From contig NZ_CP066776.1 of the NCBI RefSeq assembly GCF_010681825.2, positions 1,736,001-1,800,000 of the forward strand: DNA of 64,000 nucleotides, written 5' to 3'. Below, piece by piece: positions 1-9,697 of this stretch. Position 1 is the first letter of the stretch, and the number at the start of each line of letters is the position of its first letter. The notes under the pieces are model-generated. The model had not been told where the DNA came from, did not search any database, and saw only the letters and a list, made by a program, of their open reading frames with translations. The stretch is from Sulfuriroseicoccus oceanibius (GTDB taxonomy: Bacteria > Verrucomicrobiota > Verrucomicrobiia > Verrucomicrobiales > SLCJ01). Made by a program: the position numbers and the translations under genes.

Positions 1-34
1 GCGGGCCGCTGGCTCTTGAAAATTTTCTCTCCTT

Positions 35-1660
35 ATGAAGTCCTGGCACGTTCTCCTCGCAGTCGTCATTTGTTGGGCGGCGATCTATCTTCCCGGATTG
101 TCGTCTCTTGAACTGCGGGGCGAGGAGCCACGGCGTGTGCTGCCGGGGATGGAAATGATGCAGACTAGCGACTGGATCACGCCGCGGATAGCGGGCGAGG
201 ACTACCACCGCAAACCGCCGTTGGTGAACTGGTTGGCCGCAGCGAGCTTCTCTGTGACCGGCACTTACTCCGAGTGGGCCGCGCGTTTGCCCTCCGTTCT
301 CTCCGTGCTCGCCTTGGCGCTGACGGCTGCCGCCGTGGGGTGCCGGTTGTACGGGTTGTCCGGCGGTTTGTTTGCCGGGGTGGTGTTGTTGACCAACATA
401 GGAATGTTGGAAAAGGGGAGGCTGGCTGAGATTGAGCCGCTTTATATTGCGTTGTTCGGGATTGGTTGGTTGTTGTGGTTTTTACTTTGGCGTGAGGAGA
501 AGTCGCCCTGGCTGTATTGGCTCGTTCCGTCGGTGCCGTTGGGGCTGGCGATTTTGGCGAAGGGGCCGGTCCATTTGGTGTTTTTCTATGCATTGGTGGT
601 TTGTTTGCTCGGGGCGAAGAAGCAAAAGAAGGCGTTATTGCATCCGGCGCATTGGCTTGGAATTGGCGTGCAGTTGGCGGTTGCCTTGCCGTGGTTTTTG
701 GCGAGCAGCTCCAATACCTCGGACGGCGGTGCTGCGGCAGGGACATGGATGGATCAAATCACCAGCCGGCTTGCGCTCGACGATGTGAGCTGGGTTGGCT
801 GGCCGATTGCGATTGTCCAGGCGGCGGTCAACTTCCTGCCTTGGGCGGTGCCGTTGGTGATGTTGTATTTCGCGCGTTTCCGTGAGCGCGTCGGGATTCC
901 ATCGCGTGAGCAGGACCTGGTGCTCGACGGGCTGCTGCGGGGCTTGTTGATCGCGTTCCTGTTGATCGTATTGATCCCAACGAGCCGTCCGCGCTTTACG
1001 CTGCCGCTGATGGTTCCGGCGACGTTGTTGCTGACCCACGGGGTGGCGATGATGGCGGATGCAGGGCGTGAGTCGTTGGTGGTCTGGTGGCGTCGTGTTT
1101 TGCGGGGGCTGCTTTTGTTGGTAGGAATTGCGGCGGTGGTCGCCCCATTTTTCGCAGTGGTGGACGCGCGGCTGACTACAGCAGTTGGCTGCGGCGTGGT
1201 CGTGGTCGGCGTGTGGATTCTGTGGCACCTGCTGGCGATCCATGGCGAGGGACAGATCGACCGCTTGACGCTGGTGACGGGATCTTGGGCGGCGATGGTC
1301 GTGGCGTTCTTTGTCTTTGCCGCCGTGCCGCACCTTCAGTTGCGTGAGAAGATCAAACCGACCGGACTGGCGGTGAAGTCACTGCTTGAGCCCGACGAGA
1401 AGGCAGTGCTCTACAAAGGCGGGTATCAGCCGTTTGTATTCTATGCCTGGCCGCAGGTCGAAGAGTGGCCATCGTGGGACAATGTGCCGTCGTCGGTTGA
1501 CCAGATGCCGCGCGTGTTTCTGATGGAGAAAAAGGACTGGGAGAAGAAGTCCGAGCGCAAGAAGTTCATCAAGCGCTTTGGTGAGCCTGTTGTGTTGCGC
1601 GAGATTGCCAACGAATGGGGTGGCGGCAAGCCACTGGTTGCGCTCGGCTTTAAAGAATAG
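35..1660 (+). CDS. GT-C (ArnT/PMT, GT39-like) membrane glycosyltransferase
   Basis: Integral membrane protein of 541 aa with a first membrane helix at about residues 5-25 and roughly ten more further on. The N-terminal loop carries GEEPRR and, about 25 residues later, the W-ITPR...YHRKPPL pattern typical of ArnT/PMT-type transferases, where the acidic pair takes part in transfer from a polyprenyl-phosphate sugar donor. A soluble C-terminal part follows from about residue 440. It probably transfers a sugar to a lipid or envelope acceptor in the periplasm; substrate is unknown. It converges on the acyltransferase gene, with stops 13 bp apart. Family call is firm, substrate is not. Confidence 0.85.
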   Translation: MKSWHVLLAVVICWAAIYLPGLSSLELRGEEPRRVLPGMEMMQTSDWITPRIAGEDYHRKPPLVNWLAAASFSVTGTYSEWAARLPSVLSVLALALTAAAVGCRLYGLSGGLFAGVVLLTNIGMLEKGRLAEIEPLYIALFGIGWLLWFLLWREEKSPWLYWLVPSVPLGLAILAKGPVHLVFFYALVVCLLGAKKQKKALLHPAHWLGIGVQLAVALPWFLASSSNTSDGGAAAGTWMDQITSRLALDDVSWVGWPIAIVQAAVNFLPWAVPLVMLYFARFRERVGIPSREQDLVLDGLLRGLLIAFLLIVLIPTSRPRFTLPLMVPATLLLTHGVAMMADAGRESLVVWWRRVLRGLLLLVGIAAVVAPFFAVVDARLTTAVGCGVVVVGVWILWHLLAIHGEGQIDRLTLVTGSWAAMVVAFFVFAAVPHLQLREKIKPTGLAVKSLLEPDEKAVLYKGGYQPFVFYAWPQVEEWPSWDNVPSSVDQMPRVFLMEKKDWEKKSERKKFIKRFGEPVVLREIANEWGGGKPLVALGFKE

Positions 1661-1673
1661 TAGCAGGCCGCAG

Positions 1674-2858
1674 CTATTTTCCGTCGCTCTGGCCGTGGAT
1701 CCTGTGTTTGCGCAAGGTGGACGGGCTGAGGAAGGCGGCTTCGATGAAATAGTAGCTCGCTGAGCTGACCAGGAAAATCATGGTCAGCATGAGTGCGCTG
1801 CCGGGTAATGGGTGGTGCATGAACGAGTCGGCGGGTGCCTTTTCCAATGCGTTTTCCCAGTTTTGCATCACAGGCATGTGCCAGAGGTAGAGGCTGTAGC
1901 TGATGGTGCCGATCCATGGCAGTGGTGTGCGTTTGAGCCACTTTCCGATGGCGGGATCCCATGAGACCATGAGCAGAAGCAGCGTGGAAATTGGGATGCT
2001 GGCGATGAACGGAAACCACAGCACCATCGAGCGCTTGCGATCCCACACCTCGCCATGTTCGTGGAAGCGCAGGACTGCCACAGTGCCGAGTGCGAGCACG
2101 ACGAGGAGGGCAGCCAGCGCGACCCTCGGGCGCTTCAGTTTTTCCAAGACCTTGGTTCGTTCGACGAGGATGGCGCAGGCCACACCGCACCCGAAGTGGG
2201 TGAGCATGCCGAGTGGGTGAAAGAGTTTGCTGCCGAAGTTCACCCAATCATTGGTGAGAGCGAGGCGGTAGGCGAACCCAACGAGCACCAATGTTGCGAC
2301 GATGCGCCACGGTTTGCCCGTGCGGATCGGGGCGGCGGCCAGCGCCATCAGACCGTAGAAGAACCACTCGTGGGAGAGTGTCCAGTAGGGGCTGTTGATG
2401 GCGAGTACGGACTCCTTGAAGAATGCGTGGATCAGCGGGATGTGGGCAACGACGTTGGTCCAACTGCTGCCGTCAGAGATCCAGCGTGCCTTGACGACTG
2501 CGACAATGATCAGCAACGAGAACCAGTAGGCTGGAAGGATGCGGCGCGATCTCGAGTTGAGATAGCGTTTGAGTTGGAACTCTTTCGGGCGCGAGATCGT
2601 TTGGTAGATCAAGTATCCGCTGAGGATGAAGAAGATATCGACTCCGAGACGACCGACTTCTTCAAATGCGGGAATGTTGCCAGGGAGGCGGAGCGACGCC
2701 CAGTGGCTGAGTAGTACCAGAAGCGCGGCAACTGCCCGCAGCACATCGAGACTGACGATATGTTGGCGTGATGGTGGGGCGGCTTCCTTTTTGGGGGCGC
2801 TGAGGTTCGGTAGTTTTCTAGCGGATTTTCGTACGGGGATCTCGGCTTCGGTTAGCAT
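1674..2858 (-). CDS. Acyltransferase 3 family membrane protein
   Basis: A 394-aa membrane protein of the acyltransferase-3 (OafA/NodX-like) family. After a cytoplasmic N-terminus of about 35 residues it shows SLDVLRAVAALLVLLSHW, the classic first-helix motif with the conserved His, then FFILSGYL at about residues 75-82, both hallmarks of the family. About ten helices follow and the C-terminus is basic. Members O-acylate envelope sugars such as O-antigen or peptidoglycan. Being next to a GT-C glycosyltransferase fits a role in surface-polysaccharide or lipid decoration, but the acceptor cannot be read from sequence. Confidence 0.88.
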   Translation of the reverse strand: MLTEAEIPVRKSARKLPNLSAPKKEAAPPSRQHIVSLDVLRAVAALLVLLSHWASLRLPGNIPAFEEVGRLGVDIFFILSGYLIYQTISRPKEFQLKRYLNSRSRRILPAYWFSLLIIVAVVKARWISDGSSWTNVVAHIPLIHAFFKESVLAINSPYWTLSHEWFFYGLMALAAAPIRTGKPWRIVATLVLVGFAYRLALTNDWVNFGSKLFHPLGMLTHFGCGVACAILVERTKVLEKLKRPRVALAALLVVLALGTVAVLRFHEHGEVWDRKRSMVLWFPFIASIPISTLLLLMVSWDPAIGKWLKRTPLPWIGTISYSLYLWHMPVMQNWENALEKAPADSFMHHPLPGSALMLTMIFLVSSASYYFIEAAFLSPSTLRKHRIHGQSDGK

Positions 2859-2930
2859 AGGGGAGAGCCAGCCGTAACGAGGTCGGGAGGGTTCTGTCGA
2901 GGTCTTATTTCGCCGTGAGGCCTGTTGTGC

Positions 2931-2967
2931 AAAGAAAACGCCCCATCCTGTAAATTGGACGGGGCGT
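2931..2967 (-). terminator. Rho-independent terminator of ribBA
   Basis: Read on the minus strand, a GC-rich hairpin (ACGCCCC pairing with GGGGCGT, extended by TCC/GGA) is followed by a T-rich run (AAAGAAAA on the plus strand). It lies about 40 bp downstream of the ribBA stop. Confidence 0.8.
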
Positions 2968-3006
2968 CTTGCTGAGAGAGTTCTCTATGCGTTGTTCGCA
3001 TTCGGC

Positions 3007-4227
3007 CTAGAACATGTGGCCCATGCGGTCCTTCTTGGTTTGAAGGTATTTCGCATTGTGCTCGTTCGGGCACTGAACGATTGGCACTTGTTCGACCACT
3101 TCGAGTTGGTGGCCTCCGATGCCGACGATCTTTTTCGGATTGTTGGTCATCAGGCGGATCTTGCGCACGCCGAGGTCGTGGAGGATCTGGGCGCCGGTGC
3201 CGTAGTCGCGCAGGTCGGCCGGGTAGCCGAGCTTTTCGTTGGCTTCCACGGTGTCGAGGCCTTGCTCTTGGAGCTTGTAGGCTTTGATCTTGGCTGGGAG
3301 ACCGATACCGCGGCCTTCCTGACGCATGTAGAGTAAGACGCCGGTGCCTTCGTTCTCGATCTGTTGCATCGCGGCGTGAAGCTGGCCGCCGCAGTCGCAG
3401 CGCTGGGACATGAAGACATCGCCGGTGAGGCATTCGCTGTGAACGCGCACCAGCACAGGTTCGTCTTCTTTGATCTCGCCTTTGACCAGAGCCAGGTGGT
3501 GGCCACCATCGATCTTCGAGTGGTAGAGGTGAAGTTGGAAATCGCCCCAGTCGGTAGGAAGTTTGATGTCTTCGTCCTTTTCGATCAGAACCTCGCGCTC
3601 GCTGCGGTATTCGATGAGCGACTTGATGGTGCCGACTTTGAGGTTGTGCTTCTCGGCGAACTTGAGCAGTTCGGGCAGGCGGGCCATCGATCCGTCTTCG
3701 TTCATGATCTCACAGATCACGCCAGCGGGCTGGAGGCCTGCCATGCGGGCGAGGTCGACTGCGGCTTCGGTGTGGCCGGCGCGGCGCAGCACGCCGCCGT
3801 CCAGGGCGTCGAGCGGGAAGACGTGGCCGGGTTGGACCAGGTCGTTCTCGTTAGAGTAGGGATCGGCGAGGATTTTGATCGTTGCGGCACGGTCGGGCGC
3901 GCTGATGCCGGTGGTGATGTCTTTTGCGGCATCGACCGAGACGGTGAAGCGTGTGCGCTGGCTTTCGCGGTTGTTTTGCACCATGGGTGGCATGCCGAGG
4001 GCGCGTGCGCGCTCGCTGGTGACAGGAGCACAGATGAGTCCGCGGCCGTGGGTTGCCATGAAATTGATCGCCTCGGGAGTCACCAGTTCGGCAGCCATTA
4101 CCAGGTCGCCTTCGTTTTCGCGGGCTTCGTCGTCGGTAATGATGACCATGCGTCCGGCGCGGACTTCATCGAGGAGTTCGTCGACGCTGGCCAATGCCGG
4201 GTGGGATGATGTGGAATCTGTGCTCAT
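3007..4227 (-). CDS. ribBA: Bifunctional 3,4-DHBP synthase / GTP cyclohydrolase II
   Basis: Riboflavin biosynthesis enzyme of 406 aa. The N-terminal half (about residues 10-205) is RibB, which makes 3,4-dihydroxy-2-butanone 4-phosphate from ribulose 5-phosphate; it has [12 protein letters not shown] with the metal-binding acidic residues. The C-terminal half (about 210-405) is RibA, which opens GTP; its zinc site is visible as C-L-T-G...R-C-D-C, and RQEGRGIG follows. Length is normal for the fusion. I looked for an FMN riboswitch in the short leader and saw none. It ends in a clear terminator. Confidence 0.96.
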   Translation of the reverse strand: MSTDSTSSHPALASVDELLDEVRAGRMVIITDDEARENEGDLVMAAELVTPEAINFMATHGRGLICAPVTSERARALGMPPMVQNNRESQRTRFTVSVDAAKDITTGISAPDRAATIKILADPYSNENDLVQPGHVFPLDALDGGVLRRAGHTEAAVDLARMAGLQPAGVICEIMNEDGSMARLPELLKFAEKHNLKVGTIKSLIEYRSEREVLIEKDEDIKLPTDWGDFQLHLYHSKIDGGHHLALVKGEIKEDEPVLVRVHSECLTGDVFMSQRCDCGGQLHAAMQQIENEGTGVLLYMRQEGRGIGLPAKIKAYKLQEQGLDTVEANEKLGYPADLRDYGTGAQILHDLGVRKIRLMTNNPKKIVGIGGHQLEVVEQVPIVQCPNEHNAKYLQTKKDRMGHMF

Positions 4228-4328
4228 GAATCTGGGTGCAGGTTGCCACTGGATTCTTGATGAAGCAAGGGACTGGGCAATCTTCGTGGTTTTCTCCGAG
4301 GATCCCTGGGGGCGGGGTCGGCGGTGGG

Positions 4329-5534
4329 TTAATGATTACGGTTACGGCTGCGGTAGCTGGTTGGGCTCTCTCCTGTTTCTCGCTGGAAGAAGCGGCTCAT
4401 TTCGTGGGCGGAGGAGAAGCGCATCGCGGCGGCGATTTCGCCGAGTGATTTTTCAGAGTCCTGGATCAGCGTGGTGAGGTGGGTCAGGCGGACGCGTTTG
4501 ATCTCGGTTTTCGGGCCGTGGCCGAGGTGGGATTTGATCCGTTGCTTGATGGTACTGAGTGACCAATCCGATTCCTTTTCCAAGTCGGCGACTTGGATTG
4601 GATGGTTGGGTGCCATTTCCCGGATCCAGCGGACGAGGCGTGCGGTTTCTGGGTCGTCGATGGCGAGTGGGGCGGTCGACTCGCGGGTGGTGACCGGATC
4701 CGGCGGAACGCGGGGCGAGCTGTGATCATTCGGTCCGTGCTCCATTTGCTCAGCAAGCAGATGGGCGGCCTTGTAGCCAATGGTGTGCGCCGGATATCCA
4801 ATGCTGGTCAGCGATGGGGTGGACGCGTGGCACAAAAAGGGATCGTCGCCGAAGCTGATGACAGAGATTGCGTCGGGCACGATGATGCCTTCGCGCCCAG
4901 CCGCGCGCAACGCGACGTTGGCGAGCATGTCGTCGACGGCGAACAATCCCGTGCGATGCGGCAATTGAGTGAGCAATGAGGCCATTGACGCTTCAAGTGA
5001 TTGCCATGTTTCGCCGGGTTCGCGCATGACATCTGGAAGGTAATGGACCGACGGAGAATGCCCGTGGCGCTGCAGCTCTGCTTTGAAGCCTGCCAGCCGC
5101 TCGCGGGCGTAGTAGCGGAAAGCCGGCTCATAACCAGAGGTGTACGAGGTCATTTCACGCCGACTGACGAATGCGAATGAGGAGAGCCCAAGCCCGAGCA
5201 GTTCCCGCGCCGCCAGTTTGCCCGCTTCCTGATTGTCCGGCAGAACGCGCGGGAAGTCGTGGTCGGGACCTTCTGTGCTGAGCAGAACGACTGCGATGCC
5301 TCGTTGGGCGAAGTCGTCGAGCTCGGCTTCGGTGGCGCGGTAAAGGATGACGCCATGGCCCTGCCAGCCGACGCCAATCTGAGTTGGCTCAAGTTCGGCG
5401 CTGGTGAGGGACTCTGTGGTCAGTTGCCAGGCACCATGCTCCCGTGCGAACTCCGCAACGCCTTCAAGGATGCGGATCGCAGTGGATCCACTATGGGGTG
5501 GGAGACGAAGACCGATGATAGGACGGGTAGGCAT
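4329..5534 (-). CDS. XylR-like regulator: LacI-type sensor plus AraC HTH
   Basis: A 401-aa regulator. The N-terminal part (about residues 5-280) resembles the periplasmic-binding-protein-like sensor of LacI-family proteins ([33 protein letters not shown]). The C-terminal ~100 residues form an AraC-type double helix-turn-helix, ending in [29 protein letters not shown] split over the usual positions. This is the XylR/DNA-binding arrangement used to sense sugars; such proteins are abundant in Verrucomicrobiota. It is divergent from the TonB2-type operon, so it may control that operon, but I see no operator that proves it. Confidence 0.88.
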   Translation of the reverse strand: MPTRPIIGLRLPPHSGSTAIRILEGVAEFAREHGAWQLTTESLTSAELEPTQIGVGWQGHGVILYRATEAELDDFAQRGIAVVLLSTEGPDHDFPRVLPDNQEAGKLAARELLGLGLSSFAFVSRREMTSYTSGYEPAFRYYARERLAGFKAELQRHGHSPSVHYLPDVMREPGETWQSLEASMASLLTQLPHRTGLFAVDDMLANVALRAAGREGIIVPDAISVISFGDDPFLCHASTPSLTSIGYPAHTIGYKAAHLLAEQMEHGPNDHSSPRVPPDPVTTRESTAPLAIDDPETARLVRWIREMAPNHPIQVADLEKESDWSLSTIKQRIKSHLGHGPKTEIKRVRLTHLTTLIQDSEKSLGEIAAAMRFSSAHEMSRFFQRETGESPTSYRSRNRNH

Positions 5535-5708
5535 GGGTGGTTATGGTTGACCATTTCAGAGGATCGCGCGGGGCGCAATCGGATCCGGTGGCTTGTGGAG
5601 GGAAATTCTCGACCGGACGACCGCGGACGGATAGTGAATGGTATTGATTTTCCATCAATGGTGCTTGCTTCTGGAACGGGATGCGCCATTTTGAGAATCT
5701 GTCTCAAT

Positions 5709-6473
5709 ATGGATATGCGCGTATTACTCACGACATTGGGCGCCCTCGGGGTGTGGGCTGGGGTTGCGGTGGCTGAACCTGCGCCTTCTGGTAACGAGCC
5801 GGCGCGTGAGTTGGTGCGGCAATGGGTGGAGACCGAGAGGCTGATTTCGCGGGAGGCTGCGGACTGGGAGGAGGCGCGTGAGCGGATGACGCGGTTGCTT
5901 GGATTGCACGCGGTGGAGTTGGAACGGTTGGGAGAATTTTTGAGTCAGGCGGGAGCGTCTGCGGATGGGTATTTACAAGAAAAGGACCGATTGAGTGATG
6001 AGTTGTCGGGGTTGCGGGTGGATCGCGATGCGTTGGCTCGGAAGTTGGAGTCGTTGCGTCCGCGGATGGTGGCACTTGGGCAGCGATTGCCGCAGCCATT
6101 GCAGGAGGAGCTGGAGTCCGCGCTCGAGCAGGTGGAGGCGCTGGATGCGGTGGAGGAGACGCAGGGGCTGTTGCAGTCGATGGCGTCGGTGGTAACGGCA
6201 GCGGCGAAGTTTGATCAATCGATCACGGTGGCGAACGAGGTGCACGCGATTGGAGGAGTCGACCGTCAGGTGGAAGTGATGTACCTGGGCTTGGCCCGGG
6301 CGTTCTTTGTTTCGGGCGATGGCAAGGTGGCCGGAGTGGCAGTGCCGGCGGCGGAGGGATGGCAATTTGTGGAGCGCGATGGATTGGGGGCGCAGGTGCG
6401 GCGGGCAATTGAGATTACCCGGGATGAGGGGCGGCCTGAGTTAGTCAGCTTGCCGGTAGGGGTTGAGAACTAG
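5709..6473 (+). CDS. DUF3450-like periplasmic coiled-coil protein of TonB2-type operon
   Basis: A 254-aa exported protein: the signal peptide covers residues 1-22 (ending AVAEP), and residues 30-190 are strongly coiled-coil. Start at 5709 was chosen because it puts a good signal peptide at the N-terminus; the reading frame is open farther upstream but overlaps the divergent regulator. Position as first gene before TtpC-like ExbB, ExbB, ExbD, TonB and a TPR protein is the standard place of DUF3450 proteins in TonB2-type systems, where they are thought to help couple the proton channel to the outer membrane. A second ATG at 5715 is possible. Family assignment rests on context as much as on sequence. 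Confidence 0.75.
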   Translation: MDMRVLLTTLGALGVWAGVAVAEPAPSGNEPARELVRQWVETERLISREAADWEEARERMTRLLGLHAVELERLGEFLSQAGASADGYLQEKDRLSDELSGLRVDRDALARKLESLRPRMVALGQRLPQPLQEELESALEQVEALDAVEETQGLLQSMASVVTAAAKFDQSITVANEVHAIGGVDRQVEVMYLGLARAFFVSGDGKVAGVAVPAAEGWQFVERDGLGAQVRRAIEITRDEGRPELVSLPVGVEN

Positions 6474-6493
6474 AATTCAGTGGGGATACGAAG

Positions 6494-7876
6494 ATGAGAC
6501 GAACTCAGATTTTTCGAGGCATGATGGCGGCGGCACTTGGCGTGCTGTGGGTGGCGTCGCCTGTGGTTGGTGCGGCCGATGATGGTGCCAGGCAATTGAG
6601 TGCTGCGGCCGAGGCGGCGCGCGCGGATCTTGCCGACGCGTTGAAGCGGTTGTCGGCGCAGCGCGATGTGATTGCGGCGGAGAAGCCGGAGTTAGCGGCG
6701 GAGTTTGCCAAGGTGGAAGCGGAGTTGTTGGAGAAGAGGCGGATGGTGGAAATTGCCACCGCCGAGCGTTCCGAGCGCGATACGGTGTTGCGCGATCTCA
6801 AGCGTGATCTGGCGACGTATCAGCGCGAGGCGACTTACTTTGACGGATTGCTGACGGATCTCGGGCGGAGTCTGCGCACGGCGGCGGCAGGACCGCGTTT
6901 CGCTCCACTGGGCGAGCGCCTCGATGCGGCGGACGATCCGCTGGAGTCGCTGGTGGCTGGTGTGGAAATGCTCGAAGCCGCGCTGGGCGGGGATGTGATC
7001 GCCGGGCGGGCGGTGGCTCAGGATGGAACTCTAACCGACGGACAGTTCGTAGTACTGGGCTCAGAGTCCTGGTTTGTGGCAGACGACGGGGCAACCGTGG
7101 CTCGGGTGGATGCCACCCAGGGCGCGGACCCGCATTTGCTGCCGTTGTTGCGCGACGAGTCGGCGCAGGTGCGGCAATTGCTCGCTGGCGGGGAAGCGGA
7201 GTTGGCTCTGGACTTCACCGGGGGGCGGGCTGTCGAGCTCGAGCAACTACAAAGCGGGCCGCTGGAGTTGATCCGTAAGGGCGGTGTCTGGGTATGGCCT
7301 ATCTTGCTGATTGCTGCGGTTTCCTTGGTGTCGGCGGTCGCGAAGTGGCTGCAGATCGCGCGCATGAAGGCACCCCGCGATGGCTGGGTGGCGGGGCTTC
7401 TGGAAAACGTGCGGGCCGGCGAGATGGACCGTGCGCGTGAGCTCGCGGCTGAGCCTAACTTTCCGGCGTCTGAAATGCTGACCGCCGCGCTCGAACGGGT
7501 CGATGCCGGAGCGGATGTGGTCGAGGAGGTGATTTACGAGAAAATGATTGGAGTGCAGTCTTCGTTGCAATCCTGGTTGCCGTTCATTGCGATCACGGCG
7601 GCCACCGCGCCGTTGCTCGGGCTGTTGGGGACTGTGTCCGGGATGATCAGCACCTTCGATTTGATCACGTTGTTTGGCTCCGGCGATGCGAAGTCATTGG
7701 CAGGCGGGATTTCGGAAGCGTTGATCACGACCTTGTTCGGCCTGGTGGTGGCGATCCCTTCGCTGGTGATTCACGCACTGCTATCGCGCCGTTGTCATGG
7801 CATTCTGCAGACTTCCGAGCGACTGGGGATCACGTTTGTGAATGGCTTGCGGGTGCGCGGGAAGGAGGTGGCGTGA
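6494..7876 (+). CDS. TtpC-like MotA/TolQ/ExbB proton channel protein
   Basis: A 460-aa member of the MotA/TolQ/ExbB family with a long N-terminal extension. A signal peptide (residues 1-28) is followed by coiled coil to about residue 130 and a periplasmic region to 260. The first membrane helix is at about 268-290 (VWPILLIAAVSLVSAVA), and the channel core follows (AATAPLLGLLGTVSGMISTF and GISEALITTLFGLVVAIPS). This is the TtpC arrangement known from Vibrio TonB2, where it works beside a normal ExbB. The stop overlaps the start of the next gene by one base (TGATG), indicating translational coupling. Confidence 0.88.
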   Translation: MRRTQIFRGMMAAALGVLWVASPVVGAADDGARQLSAAAEAARADLADALKRLSAQRDVIAAEKPELAAEFAKVEAELLEKRRMVEIATAERSERDTVLRDLKRDLATYQREATYFDGLLTDLGRSLRTAAAGPRFAPLGERLDAADDPLESLVAGVEMLEAALGGDVIAGRAVAQDGTLTDGQFVVLGSESWFVADDGATVARVDATQGADPHLLPLLRDESAQVRQLLAGGEAELALDFTGGRAVELEQLQSGPLELIRKGGVWVWPILLIAAVSLVSAVAKWLQIARMKAPRDGWVAGLLENVRAGEMDRARELAAEPNFPASEMLTAALERVDAGADVVEEVIYEKMIGVQSSLQSWLPFIAITAATAPLLGLLGTVSGMISTFDLITLFGSGDAKSLAGGISEALITTLFGLVVAIPSLVIHALLSRRCHGILQTSERLGITFVNGLRVRGKEVA

Positions 7877-8424
7877 TGGCCGCGTGGTGGAATGAGTTGC
7901 GCGTGATGTTCGATGAGGGCGGGTTCGCGTTATGGGGGCTGGTGGTGATTTCGATCGTGCTTTTTACGATGCTCGCCAACGCGTGGGCGACCTTGATCCC
8001 ACTGCTGGCGATCAGGAAGCGCGGGTTGCCCGACGAGATTGGTTCGCAGTTGGAGCTGATGGAATCACCGAACCAGGTGAGTGCGGCATTTGCCGGCTTC
8101 GAGTTGGACAAAGTCGCGTATGTCCAGCGGCGGGTGCCATTTATCGGAGTGCTGGTGGCGGCGGCTCCGTTGACTGGGTTGCTGGGCACGGTGGCGGGAA
8201 TGTTGGTCACCTTTGCCGGCCTTGCCACAGGGGGGAATGCCGCGCCCATCGACAAGATCTCCAATGGGATTTCCCAAGCGCTGGTGACGACCCAGGCCGG
8301 GCTGGTGGTGTCGATTCCCGCTGCGTTCTTGTTGGGCTTGCTCGCGCATCAGTTGTCGAGGGTCGAGGCGATGTTGCACAGCCGAATGTATCAAGCGCGC
8401 GCCGCGGTGCGGGAGGGGGCGTGA
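7876..8424 (+). CDS. exbB: ExbB proton channel subunit
   Basis: A 182-aa ExbB/TolQ-family protein with three membrane helices (about residues 18-40, 98-120, 140-165). The family core is present as PLTGLLGTVAGMLVTF and GISQALVTTQAGLVVSIPA. The start is fixed by a strong ribosome binding site, GAAGGAGG, and by a one-base overlap with the preceding gene. With ExbD it forms the proton-driven motor that energises TonB. Confidence 0.92.
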   Translation: MAAWWNELRVMFDEGGFALWGLVVISIVLFTMLANAWATLIPLLAIRKRGLPDEIGSQLELMESPNQVSAAFAGFELDKVAYVQRRVPFIGVLVAAAPLTGLLGTVAGMLVTFAGLATGGNAAPIDKISNGISQALVTTQAGLVVSIPAAFLLGLLAHQLSRVEAMLHSRMYQARAAVREGA

Positions 8425-8426
8425 CG

Positions 8427-8555
8427 ATGAGTGGTTTTAGACAGGATTTACATGATGAACAAGATGGTATCACTGCTGCAGATCTCCGGGGTGCAAGTCA
8501 GCTCAACGCGAAACGGCATGAGCTGACGGCAGTTCGTTTGGAGCAGTTAATTTAA
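8427..8555 (+). CDS. 42-codon ORF between exbB and exbD, possibly repeat-derived
   Basis: A 42-codon frame starts two bases after the exbB stop, behind GGGAGGGGG, which could act as a ribosome binding site. The product begins MSGFRQDLHDEQDG and is polar and not similar to any Exb component. Its first part is encoded by GACAGGATTTACATGATG, which resembles the ACAGGATTTACAGGAT-type dispersed repeat seen in many Planctomycetes and Verrucomicrobiota genomes. I consider it more likely an inserted repeat that happens to be open than a functional protein. Confidence 0.35.
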   Translation: MSGFRQDLHDEQDGITAADLRGASQLNAKRHELTAVRLEQLI

Positions 8556-8564
8556 TGTGCAGAC

Positions 8565-8969
8565 ATGCGTAGGTTCAGAGATTTTCAGGGGAGCGGGGGG
8601 AATTCCGCATCGATCGACATTTCTCCGTTGATCGATGTGGTGTTCATTTTGCTGATCTTCTTCATCGTCACGACGGTGTTCATCGACGAACCGGGGGTGG
8701 AGGTGAACAAACCGCGTGCCGCATCGGCCGAGACGTTGGAGACCGAAGCCATTTATGTTGCGGTGACGCAGAATGGGGAAATTTGGTACGCCAACCGCGT
8801 GATGAGCGTGGAGGGGATCCGTGCGATTATTAGCCGCAAACTCCAGCAGGACGAGAATACGCCGGTAATTATCCAGGGGGATACCGCATCTAACTACGGA
8901 GCGGTAATGCAGGTGGTTGACGCTGCGAAGCTGGCTGGGGCCAAGGTCTCGCTGGCCACTGCGGATTGA
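8565..8969 (+). CDS. exbD: ExbD biopolymer transport protein
   Basis: A 134-aa ExbD/TolR-family protein: short cytoplasmic N-terminus, one membrane helix at about residues 18-42, then a periplasmic domain. ISPLIDVVFILLIFF carries the essential proton-binding Asp at residue 24. It is separated from exbB by about 140 bp, unusual for this operon. No clear Shine-Dalgarno is seen in front of the start. Partner of ExbB in the motor complex. Confidence 0.92.
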   Translation: MRRFRDFQGSGGNSASIDISPLIDVVFILLIFFIVTTVFIDEPGVEVNKPRAASAETLETEAIYVAVTQNGEIWYANRVMSVEGIRAIISRKLQQDENTPVIIQGDTASNYGAVMQVVDAAKLAGAKVSLATAD

Positions 8970-8987
8970 TTTTCGATTTTCCAGACC

Positions 8988-9686
8988 ATGCGCACCCGGC
9001 TTTTCACCTACGCGATTGGACTCGCCGCCACACTGGCCATCCTCGGCCTGATTGTGGCGACGCGGATCCTGGCGGAGGCCGGGCGTCCCGAGGTGGTTGT
9101 GTTGCAGGAAGTGGAGGTCATTGATGCCTCGCAGCTCCCGCCACCGCCGCCGCCACCACCACCGGAAAACCCAGCCGACCAACCGCCACCGCCTGTCGCC
9201 TTGCCCGAGTTGCAAATCACCCAGGACCTAGCCATGCCCGCGCTGCCTGTGGCGGACGTGCCGCTGGACCCGCGGCTGAGCGTGGACACCTTTGCTCTGG
9301 ACGCTTCGGTGGCGGAGTTGCCTGCGGAGGCGCCGCCAAAAGTGGTGGCAAAACCCGCACCTAGACCTGTGAATCCGGCGCCGGTGGTGCGTCCGGACGC
9401 GCCGATGAGTCTCAAGCAGCTCGATGGAAAACCGCGGCTCATCTTCAGTCCGAAGGTACGGTTCCCATTGGACGCCCCACGGTCAATGCGCTCGGGCCAG
9501 GTGTTGGTGCGCGTGATCATCGATACCAATGGCAAGAGCTCGCTCCACAGCGTCGTGCGCTCATCACACCCGGCTTTTGTGGATGCAGCCAAGCGCATCG
9601 CTAATGGTGCGCGATTCACGCCACCGCAAGCCGGAGGGAAAAAGGTGAAGGCCATCATGCTGTGGCCAATCACGATCAACCGTTAG
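8988..9686 (+). CDS. tonB: TonB family energy transducer
   Basis: A 232-aa TonB-like protein. An N-terminal membrane anchor (about residues 5-28) is followed by a short proline-rich segment (eight successive Pro at about 46-53, then PPPP), an Ala/Pro spacer, and a C-terminal TonB domain (about 150-232) with SGQVLVRVIIDTNGKS and the final FTPPQAGGKKVKA...WPITINR strand. It spans the periplasm and transmits motor energy to TonB-dependent receptors. It is 18 bp from exbD and 11 bp from the next gene. Confidence 0.92.
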   Translation: MRTRLFTYAIGLAATLAILGLIVATRILAEAGRPEVVVLQEVEVIDASQLPPPPPPPPPENPADQPPPPVALPELQITQDLAMPALPVADVPLDPRLSVDTFALDASVAELPAEAPPKVVAKPAPRPVNPAPVVRPDAPMSLKQLDGKPRLIFSPKVRFPLDAPRSMRSGQVLVRVIIDTNGKSSLHSVVRSSHPAFVDAAKRIANGARFTPPQAGGKKVKAIMLWPITINR

Positions 9687-9697
9687 ATATTTTAGTT

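Noticed and set aside
4228-4328. FMN riboswitch in front of ribBA
   Set aside because: The leader is short and none of the conserved RFN segments is recognisable.
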